DNA of 64,000 bases, taken from positions 84,344,347 through 84,408,346 of the forward strand of contig NC_037089.1 of the NCBI RefSeq assembly GCF_002994745.2, given 5' to 3'. The translations under genes and the position numbers were made by a program. The DNA comes from Rosa chinensis. Its lineage: Eukaryota; Streptophyta; Magnoliopsida; Rosales; Rosaceae. Each line of letters opens with the position of its first letter. Within the stretch, counting starts at the first letter, position 1. Below the pieces are notes generated by a model. It was not told the origin of the DNA and did no database searches. It worked only from the letters and a program-made list of their open reading frames with translations. Shown piece after piece: positions 36,936 to 49,520 of the stretch.

Positions 36936-39457
36936 TGTCGAAAATTTGAAAATAAGGAGCAGAAAATCCGGTAAAGATAAGCCCCATGCCAGCTGATGAT
37001 TCATGAATTGTGAGACATAAGTCATGGCTTGCTGTCCAAAATCTGACTTGAGAGTTCGAACCTTAATTTTTTTTCCCCATATATGTATGCGCTAGACTAC
37101 ACGAAACATCTACATGCATTTCTTATAAGAGTATGTGTCACTAAATCAATTGGTACCACCATTTTACCCGAACCTAACTAAATTGCATCAAACTTTCACA
37201 TTTTCATTTGCAGTTGCTTGCCTAGCTATTTGACCTTCCTGATTTTTTTTTTTTTTTGGGAGCTTGCTTTTCCTGCTTTTGTTGAAAAATGTCAAGACAA
37301 AGTTAAGAACCTTGTTGGGGCAGGAGAAGTGAAGATCGACCTTGAACAACTATGTTATTATCCGCGGAGATTTTAATTGGTGCTAATTCTAGCATAATTT
37401 GTTTCTTTCAATTTTCATATTTGGATTAAAAGTTGTCCATTTTTCGCTATAAATGTACCGATATCCTTATATGCATCTTAACTTCAAAAAGCGGGATAGC
37501 ATCCGCAACGCCGCGGGTTTGTTTGTTTGATGCGGCATTTTCAATCTAACATTATTACGTTTTGTCTAAACTTTTAATGACCCAGACTAGAGCTTAAAGA
37601 GCTCCATGTTAGAAATTTGTAATAACTATTATCCCAAATTGATGCTCAGCACACATTATCTTCTTTGCGACGGGTAAGTAAATGTTCTCATTCAGAATGT
37701 AGAATGTACTAACAAATAAAGAGAGATAGGAAGAACACATAAATCAACACTCCAGAGCAGCTGGCCATCCTAAATTGGCATTCAAAGGACATGCAAGCTT
37801 AAAGCTGGATTGCACACAACTGTGCAACCAAAATTTTTGGGTCGAATAAACATAATTGAAACATAAGAACATACAATTTTTTTTTTCGTTCTAAAACACT
37901 TACGGTGGGCAACAATATCATAAATCGCAAACATAATTTTGTTCAAAGCTTCTTGCGGTTATGCCTCTCCATGACACTTATTATGCAACCAAGTGATTTC
38001 CAAACCAACGAAAACTTAATCCTAAGCCCCTAAACCATTCATGTAGAACTCTCTTGCCAGCCATTTTAGTCACTACCTTATACTGTAATCATGCCTCCCG
38101 TAAAAGGGACAAGTTATGGTACCATGATGTTTATCATGCAATCACTTTACATCTACTTTAGCAAAAATTACAACCTTGAGAACAAAGTTTTTATATTCAT
38201 TTACACTATTTACATATAACTAAATCAAAATTATAACATTGACAACAAATTTGTTCAAAAACTTAGAACAAGGTCATAGGTGGTGTAATTATCATTAATA
38301 GAACTAAGATTATATACAAATATGACTCACATTACCACTCTGACAACAAATTTGTTCTTACATTTATAATTGTTTGTATGACATACATGTATGTATCATA
38401 AAAATTTTCCCCATGAACCATTCAACTGAAACAAAAAGGAGGAAAAAAGCCATAACATTTGATAAAATTGTTTCAAGAATCAAGATGTTGTCATGAACCG
38501 CTACCACAACCACCCACCCCTCATTGGAATTATCTACATTGATCATAGTATTAATGGATCAGCATTCTCTGCTGTCAAGTCTTGATTTTTGGCCTCATAA
38601 GCATCCACTCCCAAAAATGAAATAGTCACACATCGGACATGAAGTGGTTATAGAAGGCTAAATAAATCGACCAAGCTGCATACAATCTTTTTATAAAAAT
38701 CATTATTAGTCTTCTTTCCGGTCCATGTTCCCCGTTGCTAGCTCCCTTCTTTATGTTTTCATGTAAAAGAAGTAGGTGGATGAATATGAAATTGTGTAGG
38801 CCTATACAAAATTAAGCTAATTAGTACCTGAAGCAAAGTCATTATCTCCATGCCTGATCAAGATTCCTTCTTTTCCTTCATCAACACTTGGTTTAGCCTC
38901 TCCTTATATTATAAAAGCATGACTCATACTTTTCAAATCATGTAGTCAGTCATGTATGAAATTCTTTTTTGAAACATATATAGATACCCAAATGTTGTTC
39001 CTAAAAGTAGAGAATAGATTGCTTCATATACTCCTTTTCTTGTTTTCTTCTTCTCATGCATTTGTTGTGTCTTTTAATCACTTCTCAAGATCCTAAACTA
39101 TATCATCTTAACAACAAAAACTCTTTTAACAAATTCAAAAGCAACCGATTTGGAAGTGATTAGAAACATGATAGAAAAATTATAGGGATTTTATGTTTTG
39201 AGTCTCTATAATAGTTTTTTTTTTTTTTTTTTAGAAAAACTGTCGAATATGCTCTAATCATGATACTTGAGCTTGAAGAATATCTTTAGAAGTGTTAACA
39301 TAAACAAGTTGGATTAATTAATACCAAGAGAAGTTGTGTCTAGACATATGAATAAAATTTCTTTTAATATTATTAATTATTTTTATAAGCTCAATAATAG
39401 TATTGTCTAGCTTGATGATATATATAGCGTTTAAAGAACGCGGCTAGCTATTTTATT
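36936..39457. other. Intergenic, no gene seen
   Basis: This AT-rich spacer lies between two family genes. It holds a T run at 37241-37257 and another at 39212-39231. Sequence around 37205-37260 (ttgcctagctatttgaccttcc) resembles 42315-42360 upstream of GASA-2, which fits shared promoter ancestry. Confidence 0.5.
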
Positions 39458-42084
39458 TTAAGGGCAATTGTACTTGTATTCTTGGATAAGTACTTGAGTG
39501 TAGCAGAGGCCACATGTTTCCTTGTTGCGGTTAGAAGGTCCAGGTGGAACACAATTGCAGCGGTCACAACAAATCATGCACACATCCGTGCACACTTTCT
39601 TATTTTGATGAAACGCACACCTCTGATCACATAACGTTATGCAATCTGCAACAGGAGTGTTGTCATCTTGAGGTGCAGGAGCTGGTGCCACATCATTGTC
39701 ATCTTGAGGTGCTGGAGCTGGTGGAGGTGGTGGTGCTGGTGCCTTTTTTGAAGCTAGGAGAGGTGGTGGTGCCTTTTTCAGAGGTGACGAAGGTGGTGAC
39801 CTTCTTTGAGCTGGTGGAGTCGAGGGTTTGATTGGAGATGGTGGAGTGGCGGAGGTCTTAGAAGATTTTGGGCACCTGCACTGATGTGGATAAGGCGTTC
39901 CCTTAGTGTTTAAATTTTCACGGGTCTTATGACTACCCATGTCTGAGATGATTTTTCCAATATTACCGCCAAGGATAGTCCCTCCGCCTCCTGCTTTGGA
40001 TTTGGATCCACCACTGCCACCGCCTACAATAGGAGCGGGTGCATTTGCCAGAGGTGAAGGAGCGGGTGCGCTTGCCAGAGGTGAAGGAAATGGTGCGTCT
40101 ATAAAAGGGGATGGAGCCAATAAGTTGTCATCTTGAGGTGAGGGAGCTGGTGTCTCTCCCTCTACTTCCTCAAGTGGTGGTGGTGGAGGTGGTGGTGCCC
40201 TTTTTAAAGGTGGCGGAGATGGTGGTGTCCTTTTCAGAGGTGGCGAAGGTGGTGACCTTCCTTGAGTTGGTGGAGTCGAAGGTTTGATTGGAGATGGTGG
40301 AGCAGGGGAGGTCCTAACTGGAGAAGGTTCCTTCCCACCTGACGAGCACGTGCAATTACGCTTACCGGGAGGTGTTTCATTTTTCTTATGTTTTAAAATT
40401 TCTTGGAGCACATCTGCAGCTGCAACGGCAGCTGCAGAGGTAGCTGCAGCTTCGAAGCTAGATATGATAGCGCCACCAAGGTCGCCGGCAGAGCCAGCAG
40501 CAGTGGCAACGAGAGCGGCAGGTAGAAGGATCAAGCCAAACAAAGGGTTGTTGTCGTCTGAAGAATTATTCTGTTTTGAAGGTGGCTGTATTAATAATTG
40601 AAATGTATATTATCCAAAAATTCTACCAGTGAACTAATTACATACAGACTATTATTTCAAGAGTTTTCGCCAACTTTTGGCACATAATGAATTAGATACA
40701 GTTGTTTATGAATGAGACTTTACCGGGGGTGGAGCAGGAACCGGGGGTGGGGGTGGGGGTGGGGGTGGGGGATCTGGTGCATTTGCTCTGGGTGCCGGAG
40801 CCGGTGTACTCCTTCAAGGTGGGGGAGCCGGTGCATTTGCTTGGGGTGCCGGAGCCGGTGCATTTGCTTGAGGTGCCGGAGCCGGTGCATTCCCTCGGGA
40901 TGTCGGAGTCGGTGATGGTGACTTCACTGGAGCCGGTGGCGGTGTTTTTTGGGGTGGAGGTGGCGGCTAGAAAAGTAAAACGTACTTCAGGATTTATAAT
41001 CAGATCCAAAATGTGATCAAACTCCGACCCGATTTCAAGAAACATAAGTAGGGCTCCCGAATATTAGATCCGGAACTATTTATTTCCCTTTTAGTACGTA
41101 TTGTTTTGTTGCAAACGTGAAACACATAAGAAAGAACAAATAATTAACTTTCATCAGCATGCTACGAAAGTACGAATACATATAAGGTGGTGAATTTACC
41201 GGAGGTTCATCAGCATAATCATCACCATGTCCTCCATATTGCTAGAAAAAAAGTTTTCATGAGAAAAGTTTCTCTTCAATTAATAAAGATGTTAAATACA
41301 GGTTACATCATTTAATAAAAAGAGACTACCTTATTTCTTAATTAATAAAAGTGATACATAGTATAGAAATTGAGGGATTAAAATAATATTTTTTACAGTT
41401 AATTTTACATCAACGAAAATAAGAATACATGAAAATATGGTTTTTTTTTTCAAGTAAAATGCTTACTTGGTTAACAATGACATGGACAACTCAACTTATA
41501 ATATGATATTTTTTATAACATGATCTCACAGAGTGGTGCTATATCAATCTCGACCTTTAAGTTACGAGAATTAAACATATGACCTCCACAATATTAGCTA
41601 TTCTAATAAAGTAATATGTTACACCTTGTTTGACCCAGTATTATTTAGTTTAGTAGCATAAGTCTTCTATTTGTAAATTGTATATTGTGAGTTCGACTCA
41701 TAAAAAAAATAAAAATAAAAACTAGTTGTTGATATAACCAAAAAAGTATGTCCCAACTTATCACCCACTATAAATTGATGATATACATATGTAACACATT
41801 TTGGTGGACAAATACTCAAACAATATTTGTTTACAATACCAACGCGCCACCAGTAATGCCCCCCACAATTGCACCCACTCCGTCTTCAATATCCCATTTC
41901 AATGGGTGATCAGAAACCTGCAAAACCATAAAAGTTGGAAAATATAAAAAGAAAAATAATACTGTATAATAATTGGAAAATCAATGCTGGTATATCAATA
42001 TAGATATACTGTATATAGATTACTAACCGTTGAAGTCACCAAAAGACTAGTGACAAGTAACAGGAGCGCAGCTTTGAAAGCCAT
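39458..42084 (-). CDS. GASA/Snakin protein with long proline-rich region (GASA-2); in-frame stop in exon 4
   Basis: Exons fitted by GT-AG borders are 42084-42028 (MAFKAALLLLVTSLLVTST), 41917-41840, 41241-41200, 40966-40724 and 40585-39458, all phase 0. Exon 5 (375 aa) starts PPSKQNN and runs through an Ala/Gly hydrophobic stretch, then long Pro/Ser/Ala repeats (PSPIKPSTPP twice). It ends in a complete 12-cysteine GASA domain (DCITLC, CCDRCNCVPPG, CGLCY, NCP). Exon 4 (243 nt) carries TGA at codon 51 (40816-40814). Skipping exon 4 keeps the frame and gives 434 aa. Exon 5 itself holds a matched donor and acceptor (40365, 39646) that would remove 720 nt in frame. The gene may be functional through splicing, or a recent pseudogene. 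Confidence 0.78.
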
Positions 42085-42120
42085 ATCTTTTTGTACATAT
42101 ATAGATTCTAAAACAGGAGC

Positions 42121-42133
42121 TGATTATATAACG
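42121..42133 (-). promoter_or_regulatory. TATA box of GASA-2
   Basis: The minus strand reads ccgttatataatc, about 38-50 nt before the start codon. As in GASA-1 this implies a very short leader. A second TATA-like tract, tatatatg, sits closer, at about 42095-42103. Confidence 0.4.
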
Positions 42134-42648
42134 GCCGATCAAGAGCTGATTTTAGTATATCAGAACCAGAACCAGAACCCGGTATATATAATAACCAGCT
42201 CTTGCTCGATCACGTTGAAAGGAAACTTTCACGTATACGACTTTGCTGTCCTCTGATCGAAAACTGTAGTCGTTTCCATATTTGCTACCTTGCATAAGCT
42301 TCATTACTAGAGCCTTTGCCTAGCTATATCTGACATTCCTAGGTTTATTTGACCTTCGAAAGTTTCATTCCACATGAACTGTTCGTTCTAAATCAGAAGA
42401 CAGCCATGCATGCATGGACCGGATTAGGTCAAAGGTTGTTTTATTTCTAATTACTATAGGTGTGGGAGAATTAATATCTTTTTTTGAGTTGACCCTTTTT
42501 TATGGGATGGGTAGATTTTTTTTATTTCTTTCCACGTATTTATCTTTCACAATTTCACCGTTTTTTTTTTTGTGTTCTATTTTTTTATCTCTATCTATTT
42601 TATGAATAATAATTTTTTAAAAATATTTCAGGATTATTATTGTACATT

Positions 42649-43833
42649 TTTTATGTTTTAGTTTTTTTTTTTTTTTGAATCAAGGAAATAACTTTATAGA
42701 TAGAAACTCAATAGAGTTGGGTTACAATTATATCGTAACACATCCAGATAGCATTCGTGGAGTGTTATTAAATTTCTAGAAATTTGTTGTAGCCTAAGGC
42801 CAGAGTGACAATTACATACCTTTCCGCTGCCATCTACTGACAGATCAAGAAGATGTGGTAGTACCCACGGTGGTACATAGAGATAGGTCTACTCATTCGA
42901 CGTGTCATGGCCATTATAGAATAGCTTGAATCCTCCTTTAGTACTATTCCAAAAGATTCAATAATGTCACTGATGCCAAACATACTCAGATTCTGTTTGA
43001 GTAAACCTCCAAGATCCCAAATACGATACCCTAGAGAGTTGGAGTCCATCAATTGGGCCCATGAAATAGCCCGAGTCGAGCATAGAGCCCATAGCTGAGT
43101 CAACTTCCAAGCCCATCGGCACTTAGGCCCCAAAACTGTGCTATTTTTGGGCACCCATATGAATTTGGGCCTGAACACAACCTTGGGCCCCAAAAGTGAT
43201 TTGGGCACCCAACCTGCAGCCTCACCGTCGCTGCCTCTCCCGTCCGCGTACCGCACTGTCGTTTCCTCCTAAGCTGTACGGTCAATCTCGTGGGCCGCCT
43301 CAACGCTCCACGTTATGATCTTCCTCACAACCTCAAGCAGCAAATTCATAGCAAGACTGGCCTGCCATTCCATGCCTGTCATCGCCTTGCTCTCAGGCGA
43401 TGCATAATGACGCGCCGCCTCAGCTATCAAGCTAGCCCTTACAAATCCGACTAGATCTCCATGCCCGGCCCGCTGAGATTTCAAGTTTCCAGTGTGATCG
43501 ACCTGAGATTTGAGTCGCCCTCTCTTCAGTCTGATTTGCACACCCGGATCCCAAGTGCTCCAATTCCCGATCCCGATTAGATCTGCCTGACAATCCCCTT
43601 TATACTCAACGAGTTCCCGTGGTCGAGAAGTTGGGCATGGTTGAGCGGTCGCTTGAAAAAAGCGGCGTTGGAGTGCAGGGACTAGACCGCAGAGCGTGGA
43701 GAACTAGTCGCCACTTAGGGCGGAGACCAGAGGTGGTCGCCGGAATTGGGAACCATAGCCCGAGCGGCTAGGTTTTGGAGAGAGCCACAGTCTCATTTTG
43801 AAGATTCACTGCAATAGATTTTATGTTTTAGTT
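42649..43833 (-). mobile_element. Non-LTR retroelement insertion with 15-bp target duplication
   Basis: The target duplication ttttatgttttagtt occurs at 42649-42663 and 43819-43833. The inserted 1,155 bp (42664-43818) start on the plus strand with a T run after the duplication, so the element lies on the minus strand with a 3' poly(A) tail. Its 3' end reads aagttatttccttgattc plus poly(A), as seen in plant LINE tails. No reverse transcriptase is left, so it is a 5'-truncated LINE or a non-autonomous relative. Confidence 0.85.
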
Positions 43834-44625
43834 GATAAGCTCTATTCTTTTAAATATTACTAGCCCTTTAACATGTACTAGTGTTACAGCAATTTCTTTC
43901 CTCATTTTGGAAAAGTTTCTCCTTTTTTTATGGGAGGTATTATAATTTTTTCAAATATGATATAGTCTATTGACTATCTTATCCTCATATAGAAATAGTT
44001 TATTTATTAATATTTATAATATGTCAGGGTATATATGGTAGTTCAAAAATTTAACTATTCTCTTAAGAAATGACTTAATTATATAAGATATAAGATATAG
44101 TATATCATTATTTTCTGAAAATTAGAGGCACCAAAGTTTCTGTAAATTAATTAGAGTGCGAAGAATTCAACAATCTATTAATGAATAACTGTGCATATAC
44201 TTGACCAGATGGTTCATTTAATTCTCTCTTCTTCTTCTTTTTTTATGATAATGATTCAGTTAATCGTTGAACAGTGCAAGTGGGTTCTGTTTCATACACT
44301 GTTTGTCTTGCATGTGAGTTCACATGGTATGTCATGACTCTCACAAACCCTAGTCAAATAATAAACGAACTGCACGCGTGCAGTACGTACATATGTTTAT
44401 CATTAGGTTGACCCGCTAGCTTGGAAAAATCCTCATCTTTTGTTTTGGTCCACGAAAAAAAAAAATTCACAGAAACCAGGTCATAATCACCATACTTTAT
44501 ATTCATATTTATGTTTGTACTAGGTAATTATCCGAATGACATGGGTAATATGAAAATTGAGAGGCAGTTACCGTAAATCAAAAGGCTGATCACAAGTACC
44601 AAATGAGCACAAACGGGAATAGGGT
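43834..44625. other. Spacer with paralogous upstream sequence
   Basis: No gene is seen. Bases about 44268-44370 resemble 61188-61290 upstream of the third family gene (both contain tgcaagtg-gttctgtttc-tac, then cacatgg, then aaccctagt). This piece is therefore probably the distal promoter region of GASA-2, pushed away by the insertion at 42649-43833. Confidence 0.5.
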
Positions 44626-45187
44626 TTTATTATTATTATTATTATTTATTTATTTTTAACAAAAAAGGTCATCTTATTATGTAACTCAGCAAGCAATACA
44701 AAAACGATCCACCCCTATGAGGTCGACAGATAAAACCGTTTTGTATAAACTACTACAAAACCACCCCTGACTAAAAGAGCAAACAAACTAGTAATCTCCC
44801 GGCACACGCCCCAATGGGGACAACGAGATCTCTATTTTCTTTGCGATCTCTCCCGCTCAATGCAAGAAAAAAATTGGTTCATCGTCTTTTTGTATAAAAA
44901 GATGAAGGCCCAAAAAAATTAAAAGGTTAAAACATAAAGCCCATACAGACCCAATTCATCCCAGTCCATACTACGCCCAATATTGGAGCCCAACAGCCCA
45001 AACTCTCTGAAACCCTAGCAAACAACTTCTCCACAACACAGCCGCTTCCAAATTGTATGTCGTCGCTGGAAAAGATGTCGCTTCCCTGCTTCAAGCAATC
45101 ACAAGCATAGCCTGAATAGCCACCACATTGAGCATCACCATCACTAGCCCATGGAGCCCAAGTAGTGGAGCCGCCAACCGCTAGCCC
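44626..45187 (-). mobile_element. Probable second LINE-like 3' fragment
   Basis: A T-rich (ttattattatta, then tttatttttaac) start is followed by aaaaaggtcatcttattatg and a GC-richer body ending in gene-like but unreadable frames. This resembles the 3' end of a LINE on the minus strand. No target duplication was found, so the call is tentative. Confidence 0.35.
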
Positions 45188-46190
45188 CAGGGGCGGATCC
45201 AGCCCCACCGGGCTTTTTGGGCCGGGGACAAAAAAAAAAAGGAAGGTATATAGCCTTTTTTTTTTTTTGGGAACTACTCTTCTCCTTTCAAGCCCCACCG
45301 CTTAACTCGGTTGGAGACTTGGAGCACTCCCTAGTCCATTTCACAGAACGCAGCAACCTGCAAGGCTACAACCAGCAACCCATCTCCGGTCTCCGAGCTC
45401 CGCCTCCAGGTATCTCACTATCTCTCTCTCCCTCTCCGTCTTCTCCTCCTCATCGGCTCCTCCAGTCCTCCTCTTCTTCTCTTATGAGTTTCTGATAGGT
45501 TCAATTTCAAATGTCTTTGATTTCCTTTTGATCTTGATCTTGATTTTAATTAAGGTAATGATACTGATTGAGTGATTGGGTAGTTAGAAATGGGTTCAAT
45601 TTCCTTTTGAATTTTTGATCTTGATCACTTGATGTTGACTTTAATTAAATTAAGGTAGTGATACTGATTGGGTAGTTAGATATGGATTTGATAACTTGAT
45701 TTCCATTTAATGTTGATTTCTTCTTCAATTGCAGTTTGTAGCTTTGTATGATTCATGACTGTATCTTTTGACAAATTATGGTTTTGTGCATGAGATAGGG
45801 TGTGTTGAAGTAGTTGGATGTGTTAGACGCAAAGAGTTAGCTGGTTGGGAGATGGTACCTGAAGGGGTGGGTATAATTACTTAGTTAAGCCATTAAATTT
45901 CTTAATGTAGTAAGCTAATGATTTCAGATTTTCAGGGGTGCCAAAACTGTGCTGACTAACCTTGGACTGTTTGGTTACATATACAGGTGCGGCTAGAAGC
46001 ACAAACCTATATGTGTTGGCTTTGCGAGCTGCCACAGGTGTGTAACTTGAAGGATAAACTATACGGATACTGTTTGATTTGAAGGATAAACTATGTGTGT
46101 GTGCTGGTTTTGGTTAATGGAGAAACTGTTAATGTCGTTCGAGATGCGTGGCTACCAAGGTGTCTATAACTTGGAAAAGAAGGTGCATAT
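45188..46190. mobile_element. hAT-like element, left end only
   Basis: The sequence caggggcggatccagcccc at 45188 is a typical hAT terminal inverted repeat. It is followed by non-coding sequence with CT-rich patches (45415-45480). I find no matching right terminus or 8-bp duplication of gctagccc before the next element, so the element is truncated. No transposase was seen. Confidence 0.5.
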
Positions 46191-46192
46191 TG

Positions 46193-46375
46193 CACTACTA
46201 GAAAAACAGGTCCATTCACACGGATGGATTCTATCTAAATACATTGAAATACACACGGAAATCTGTGTGTATGAGTAGTTTCACACAGTACATCCACGGA
46301 TTCACAATTTGTACATGTTGCGAGAGTTGCAAAATCATTTTCACACGGAAAGCTTGTCTTGTGAGCTATATTAAG
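46193..46375 (+). mobile_element. CACTA transposon terminus
   Basis: cactactagaaaaac at 46193 matches CACTA-superfamily ends. Subterminal cacacgg motifs recur at about 46213, 46253, 46275 and 46342. The other end is absent. Confidence 0.55.
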
Positions 46376-46437
46376 TGGGTCCCATAGGAATCAATTATAT
46401 TAATTTCCAAATTTACAAACCATGTGAGATCTTTTCT

Positions 46438-46821
46438 CTCCAACACGCCCCCTCACGTGCAACCTAGCTCTAGGTCTGCACGTGAAATTAATTAACAATC
46501 TAATTCCCACATTGAAAATTGGGACACAAATCTCATATCGGAGACTTGGTAACAATCCAATCGGAATATTCCGATGGCAATATAAGGGACCCCAATTCGG
46601 GCTCATGATAATTGGAGACCCAATTAGAGAGGGCCCCGCTCTGATACCATGTGAAACAGCGACAAGTGTGGCCCATGGCCCACCATTGTAATGATATTGT
46701 CCCAACTTACCTTGTTGGGTTTTAATCACAAAATGCCTCAGTACAATTGAGTGAGATCCACCCACTTATAAGTTAAATTTTATTTGTCACTTTTCCAATG
46801 TGGGATCTTTCCTCTCCAACA
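46438..46821 (-). mobile_element. TRIM-like short LTR element
   Basis: On the minus strand an LTR begins at 46821 with TGTTGGAGAG and ends in CA before 46649. A primer site TGGTATCAGAGC follows (46649-46638), then about 190 bases of interior, a gaggggg purine tract, and a second TGTTGGAGAG start at 46445. The interior has no coding capacity. The second LTR is cut short by the adjoining CACTA fragment. Confidence 0.65.
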
Positions 46822-46939
46822 CCATGTATATGTTATTTGGTCGTATGTAAAAAGAATGAAATGAAATAATGGTGAGCCTAGTAGGGCGACAAACACGACT
46901 TCGGGGTTTCTATACAAAGCCCTTCTCTTCTTCACTCAA

Positions 46940-47727
46940 AGAGGCAATAACCAAGTAGGTGCAAAAACACAACAAGATTATCCTGTAAAAGTAACTCCTT
47001 CAACTTTGGGTCCTCTTTGGACCTATTCATTAGGCTCTGAAATTGATAAAATGACCACTCATCCAGAAAGGAGGCATATGCATTAACACATCTAAATTAA
47101 TAAAGCACTCTTGTGCATTTGTGCCTGTATATGTAAACTCCTATCATTTCTACACTGACTATCACATCTACATCATCATTTCAGTATTTACTTTAAACCT
47201 TACTCGTGTTCAAAGACAGAATGATAAGTAACTAACCAAATGTAACTTTACTATTAAATGAACTCGATTGCAAATTCAAATAACTCAAAAAGTAAACACA
47301 ATGAGCTCAAGTTACGAAATCAAATTAGAAGCAAAGTCTTCAAAACCATGAGGATAACTGTTCCAAGTAGCGTGAGGCAATGCAGCATTGAAAACAAGAA
47401 CTATATCCGGACTCCCGTACAAAAAAGTATGCCGGCTCCGGTTAAACACCGAATCAAATTAAGAAGGATTAGCTTTCCACCTTGCAAAACAACTCCTACA
47501 TCACATCAACACCGCCATCGTTATCTCTAACAAAAACGTACGCGGAGATAAAAACTAGGTCAAACCTTTCGTAACAACACTCGGATCCTCATAGAAGCCA
47601 GCTATAATAGCCACGTGTCCCAGCCTCGACTTAGTCGGCGGCCGAGCATGAAAGACTCCCCACCGACCTCGCTCCTTGATCACACTCCTCAGAAACGACG
47701 CTCTGAACTTTCTGACGGCGTTAGACT
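46940..47727 (-). pseudogene. PIGN: PIGN pseudogene, exons 4-2 (partial)
   Basis: The sequence matches 33868-34680 of the intact gene: part of exon 4, intron 3, exon 3 (about 47345-47492), intron 2 and most of exon 2. Damage is clear. The exon 4 acceptor tgcag has become tgcat, and exon 3 has a stop where the intact gene reads PVEFDSV (a TAA on the minus strand at about 47460). Exon 2 is cut at 47727 by a transposon. Confidence 0.92.
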
Positions 47728-47967
47728 CAAGGGCGAAACCAGAATTTGTATCTTGGGGGATCCAGTTATAAACTAAATTTGCGCATATAACAGCAATTTT
47801 GGTAGTTTTTTTTATTTTGGAAAATAGGGTGGTTCTTTAATCAAAACCACCCTATCATGTAAAGTATTTCATCATATTAAGAAAAGTTTATTGAATATGT
47901 CCTATAACCACAATTAAATATTCAATAGTAAAAAAACGAAATTCATTTTAACACAAAAAAAAAATTA

Positions 47968-48852
47968 CTACTCTGTGAGAGACAGGAACGCGCCGCACGC
48001 GCTCAGATTTTGATCGAGGTTTAGCCAAGGTTCTCTCGTTCGGCGGCACTCCACGTCGGTGGGGCTTGCCTCGGTGTCGCTGTGAGGCTTCCGGACGGGT
48101 GTTGATGGTCTAGGGTCCTCTGGCTTCTAGGATCTGCAGTGGCTTTAAGTCTGATAGCAAGATTTTGCTTTGTTTGGTTCGAAGCTTCTCCGTGGTGGGG
48201 AGTCATGGCGTCCGGGTCAAGGGGCGGCGCGGGCTGGTGTTTGGCTCCACGCATCGACAGGAATGCAGCTTCATTGTCAGGGTGCAGTCGGCGTTTCTAG
48301 GGGCACAAGAGATCCTTTTCTTTTGGATCGGGTCTGGTGCTTTCTCGATTCGATGTTGCCTTTGCGGTGGTGGCGGTGTGGTATGTGGTGGTCCTTGAAA
48401 TGGGCAGAGACGATACTGTGCGGCCGAGGCAGGGCTCTGGTTGAGGCGTGCGTCCTCCTCAGCGTAGGGAGGTGGAGGTGGAACATGGCTGGATCAGCGA
48501 TTTGGGCCTAGGGTTTCTGTTTTTTCTTTGGGCCATTTGGGCTATTTAATAGCTGGTTTTATTTTCTTTTTGTAAGGAACTCTAGGATAGTAATTTTATT
48601 ACTTTCAATAAGTCCCTAATTTTTTAGGGAGCTACGCACTTTTGTGCCTCTAGCGAATCTTCCGGAGTAATACCGATGGAAGATTCATGCTATTTCGATG
48701 TATTTAATGTCAAATGAATGACCTAGTTTTATGTACCACAGTGGATACTAACACATCTTCTTGTCTGTCTATAGATGGCAGCAGAAGTGTATGTAAGGGT
48801 CATTCTGGCTTTTGATCAATATATTGGCTATCGCCTTCTTTAAAAAAAAAAA
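47968..48852 (+). mobile_element. Probable LINE 3' fragment inside the hAT element
   Basis: A GC-rich body is followed by an AT-rich 3' end reading tatcgccttcttt and an A run (48842-48852), typical of plant LINE tails. The A-rich sequence on both sides (aaaaaaaatta) could be the target duplication but is too simple to be decisive. No reverse transcriptase frame was found. Confidence 0.5.
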
Positions 48853-49193
48853 CGCCAAAAAAAATTAGAAATTAATAGCAAATCAAATATGATTATTGTG
48901 TGCTTTTTTCGCTTTAAGCTTTCCTTTCAAATTAACCCTAAGCAACGGTGGGGAGGTTTACTGTACTTGGAACATTTCATGCATTTTGGTCTGACTAACC
49001 AACCAAAATAAGTTTCCTCTTTTTGTTCAGTTTTAACTTATGTAGGATGAGCTGACAATTTTTTGGTTTTTTTTTTTTTTTTGGTGGGGGTGACGGGGGT
49101 GGGGTTTCCAACCATATGAATTAGAGAAAATTTCACAAACAGTACCTGACTTATCGGCCACTAATAACTTTTTTCAAGGGTAAACATGTCCTT

Positions 49194-49440
49194 TCAAGGG
49201 AAACCTATTCCTCTTCCCCAATTTTCAAACTGTCTGCAACACCAGAAAGTCATAGCCGAAGAAGTCGAATCCAACACCTCAATGTTCTCACAGCTTGCAT
49301 TAGACATTGATGCAATATCCTCATAGGCATCAAAAAACCCAAATTTGTCTTCGGTAAAGCTCCCCATTATGCTTTTGACTTTTCGAGACAAGCAACGCAA
49401 TTGAGTATCAGTAGTTATCATGATATGGATTTAATTTGCA
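49194..49440 (-). pseudogene. Unidentified captured coding fragment
   Basis: The minus-strand frame (about 75 codons) reads in part SFTEDKFGFFDAYEDIASM. Its composition looks like real protein, not repeat DNA. I do not recognise the parent gene. It overlaps the left inverted end of the Pack-MULE, which suggests capture near the terminus. Confidence 0.4.
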
Positions 49441-49520
49441 TCTAGAAGTGAATTTTCTTTGAATGGTAGTTGTGTGATGAGTAGATGCATAGCAAAATGG
49501 ATTGAAGCAGAATTTGATTA

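Noticed and set aside
39544..40601. Plus-strand frames within the GASA-2 gene
   Set aside because: Antisense of proline-rich coding sequence; the cysteine domain and splice sites are on the minus strand.
40692..41045. Open frame of 117 codons with Thr/Gly/Cys repeats over GASA-2 exon 4
   Set aside because: It is a shifted reading of the proline-rich exon. It would need a phase change at both borders, whereas the border-fitting phase gives Pro/Ala repeats like the rest of the gene.
43269..43541. Minus-strand frame of 90 codons in the non-LTR insertion
   Set aside because: No reverse transcriptase or nuclease motif. It may be a remnant of the element but cannot be supported as a gene.
46438..46821. 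Cassandra-type TRIM (LTR with 5S rRNA domain)
   Set aside because: The LTR start TGTTGGAGAG suggested it, but I see no 5S-like promoter blocks, so only a general TRIM call is made.
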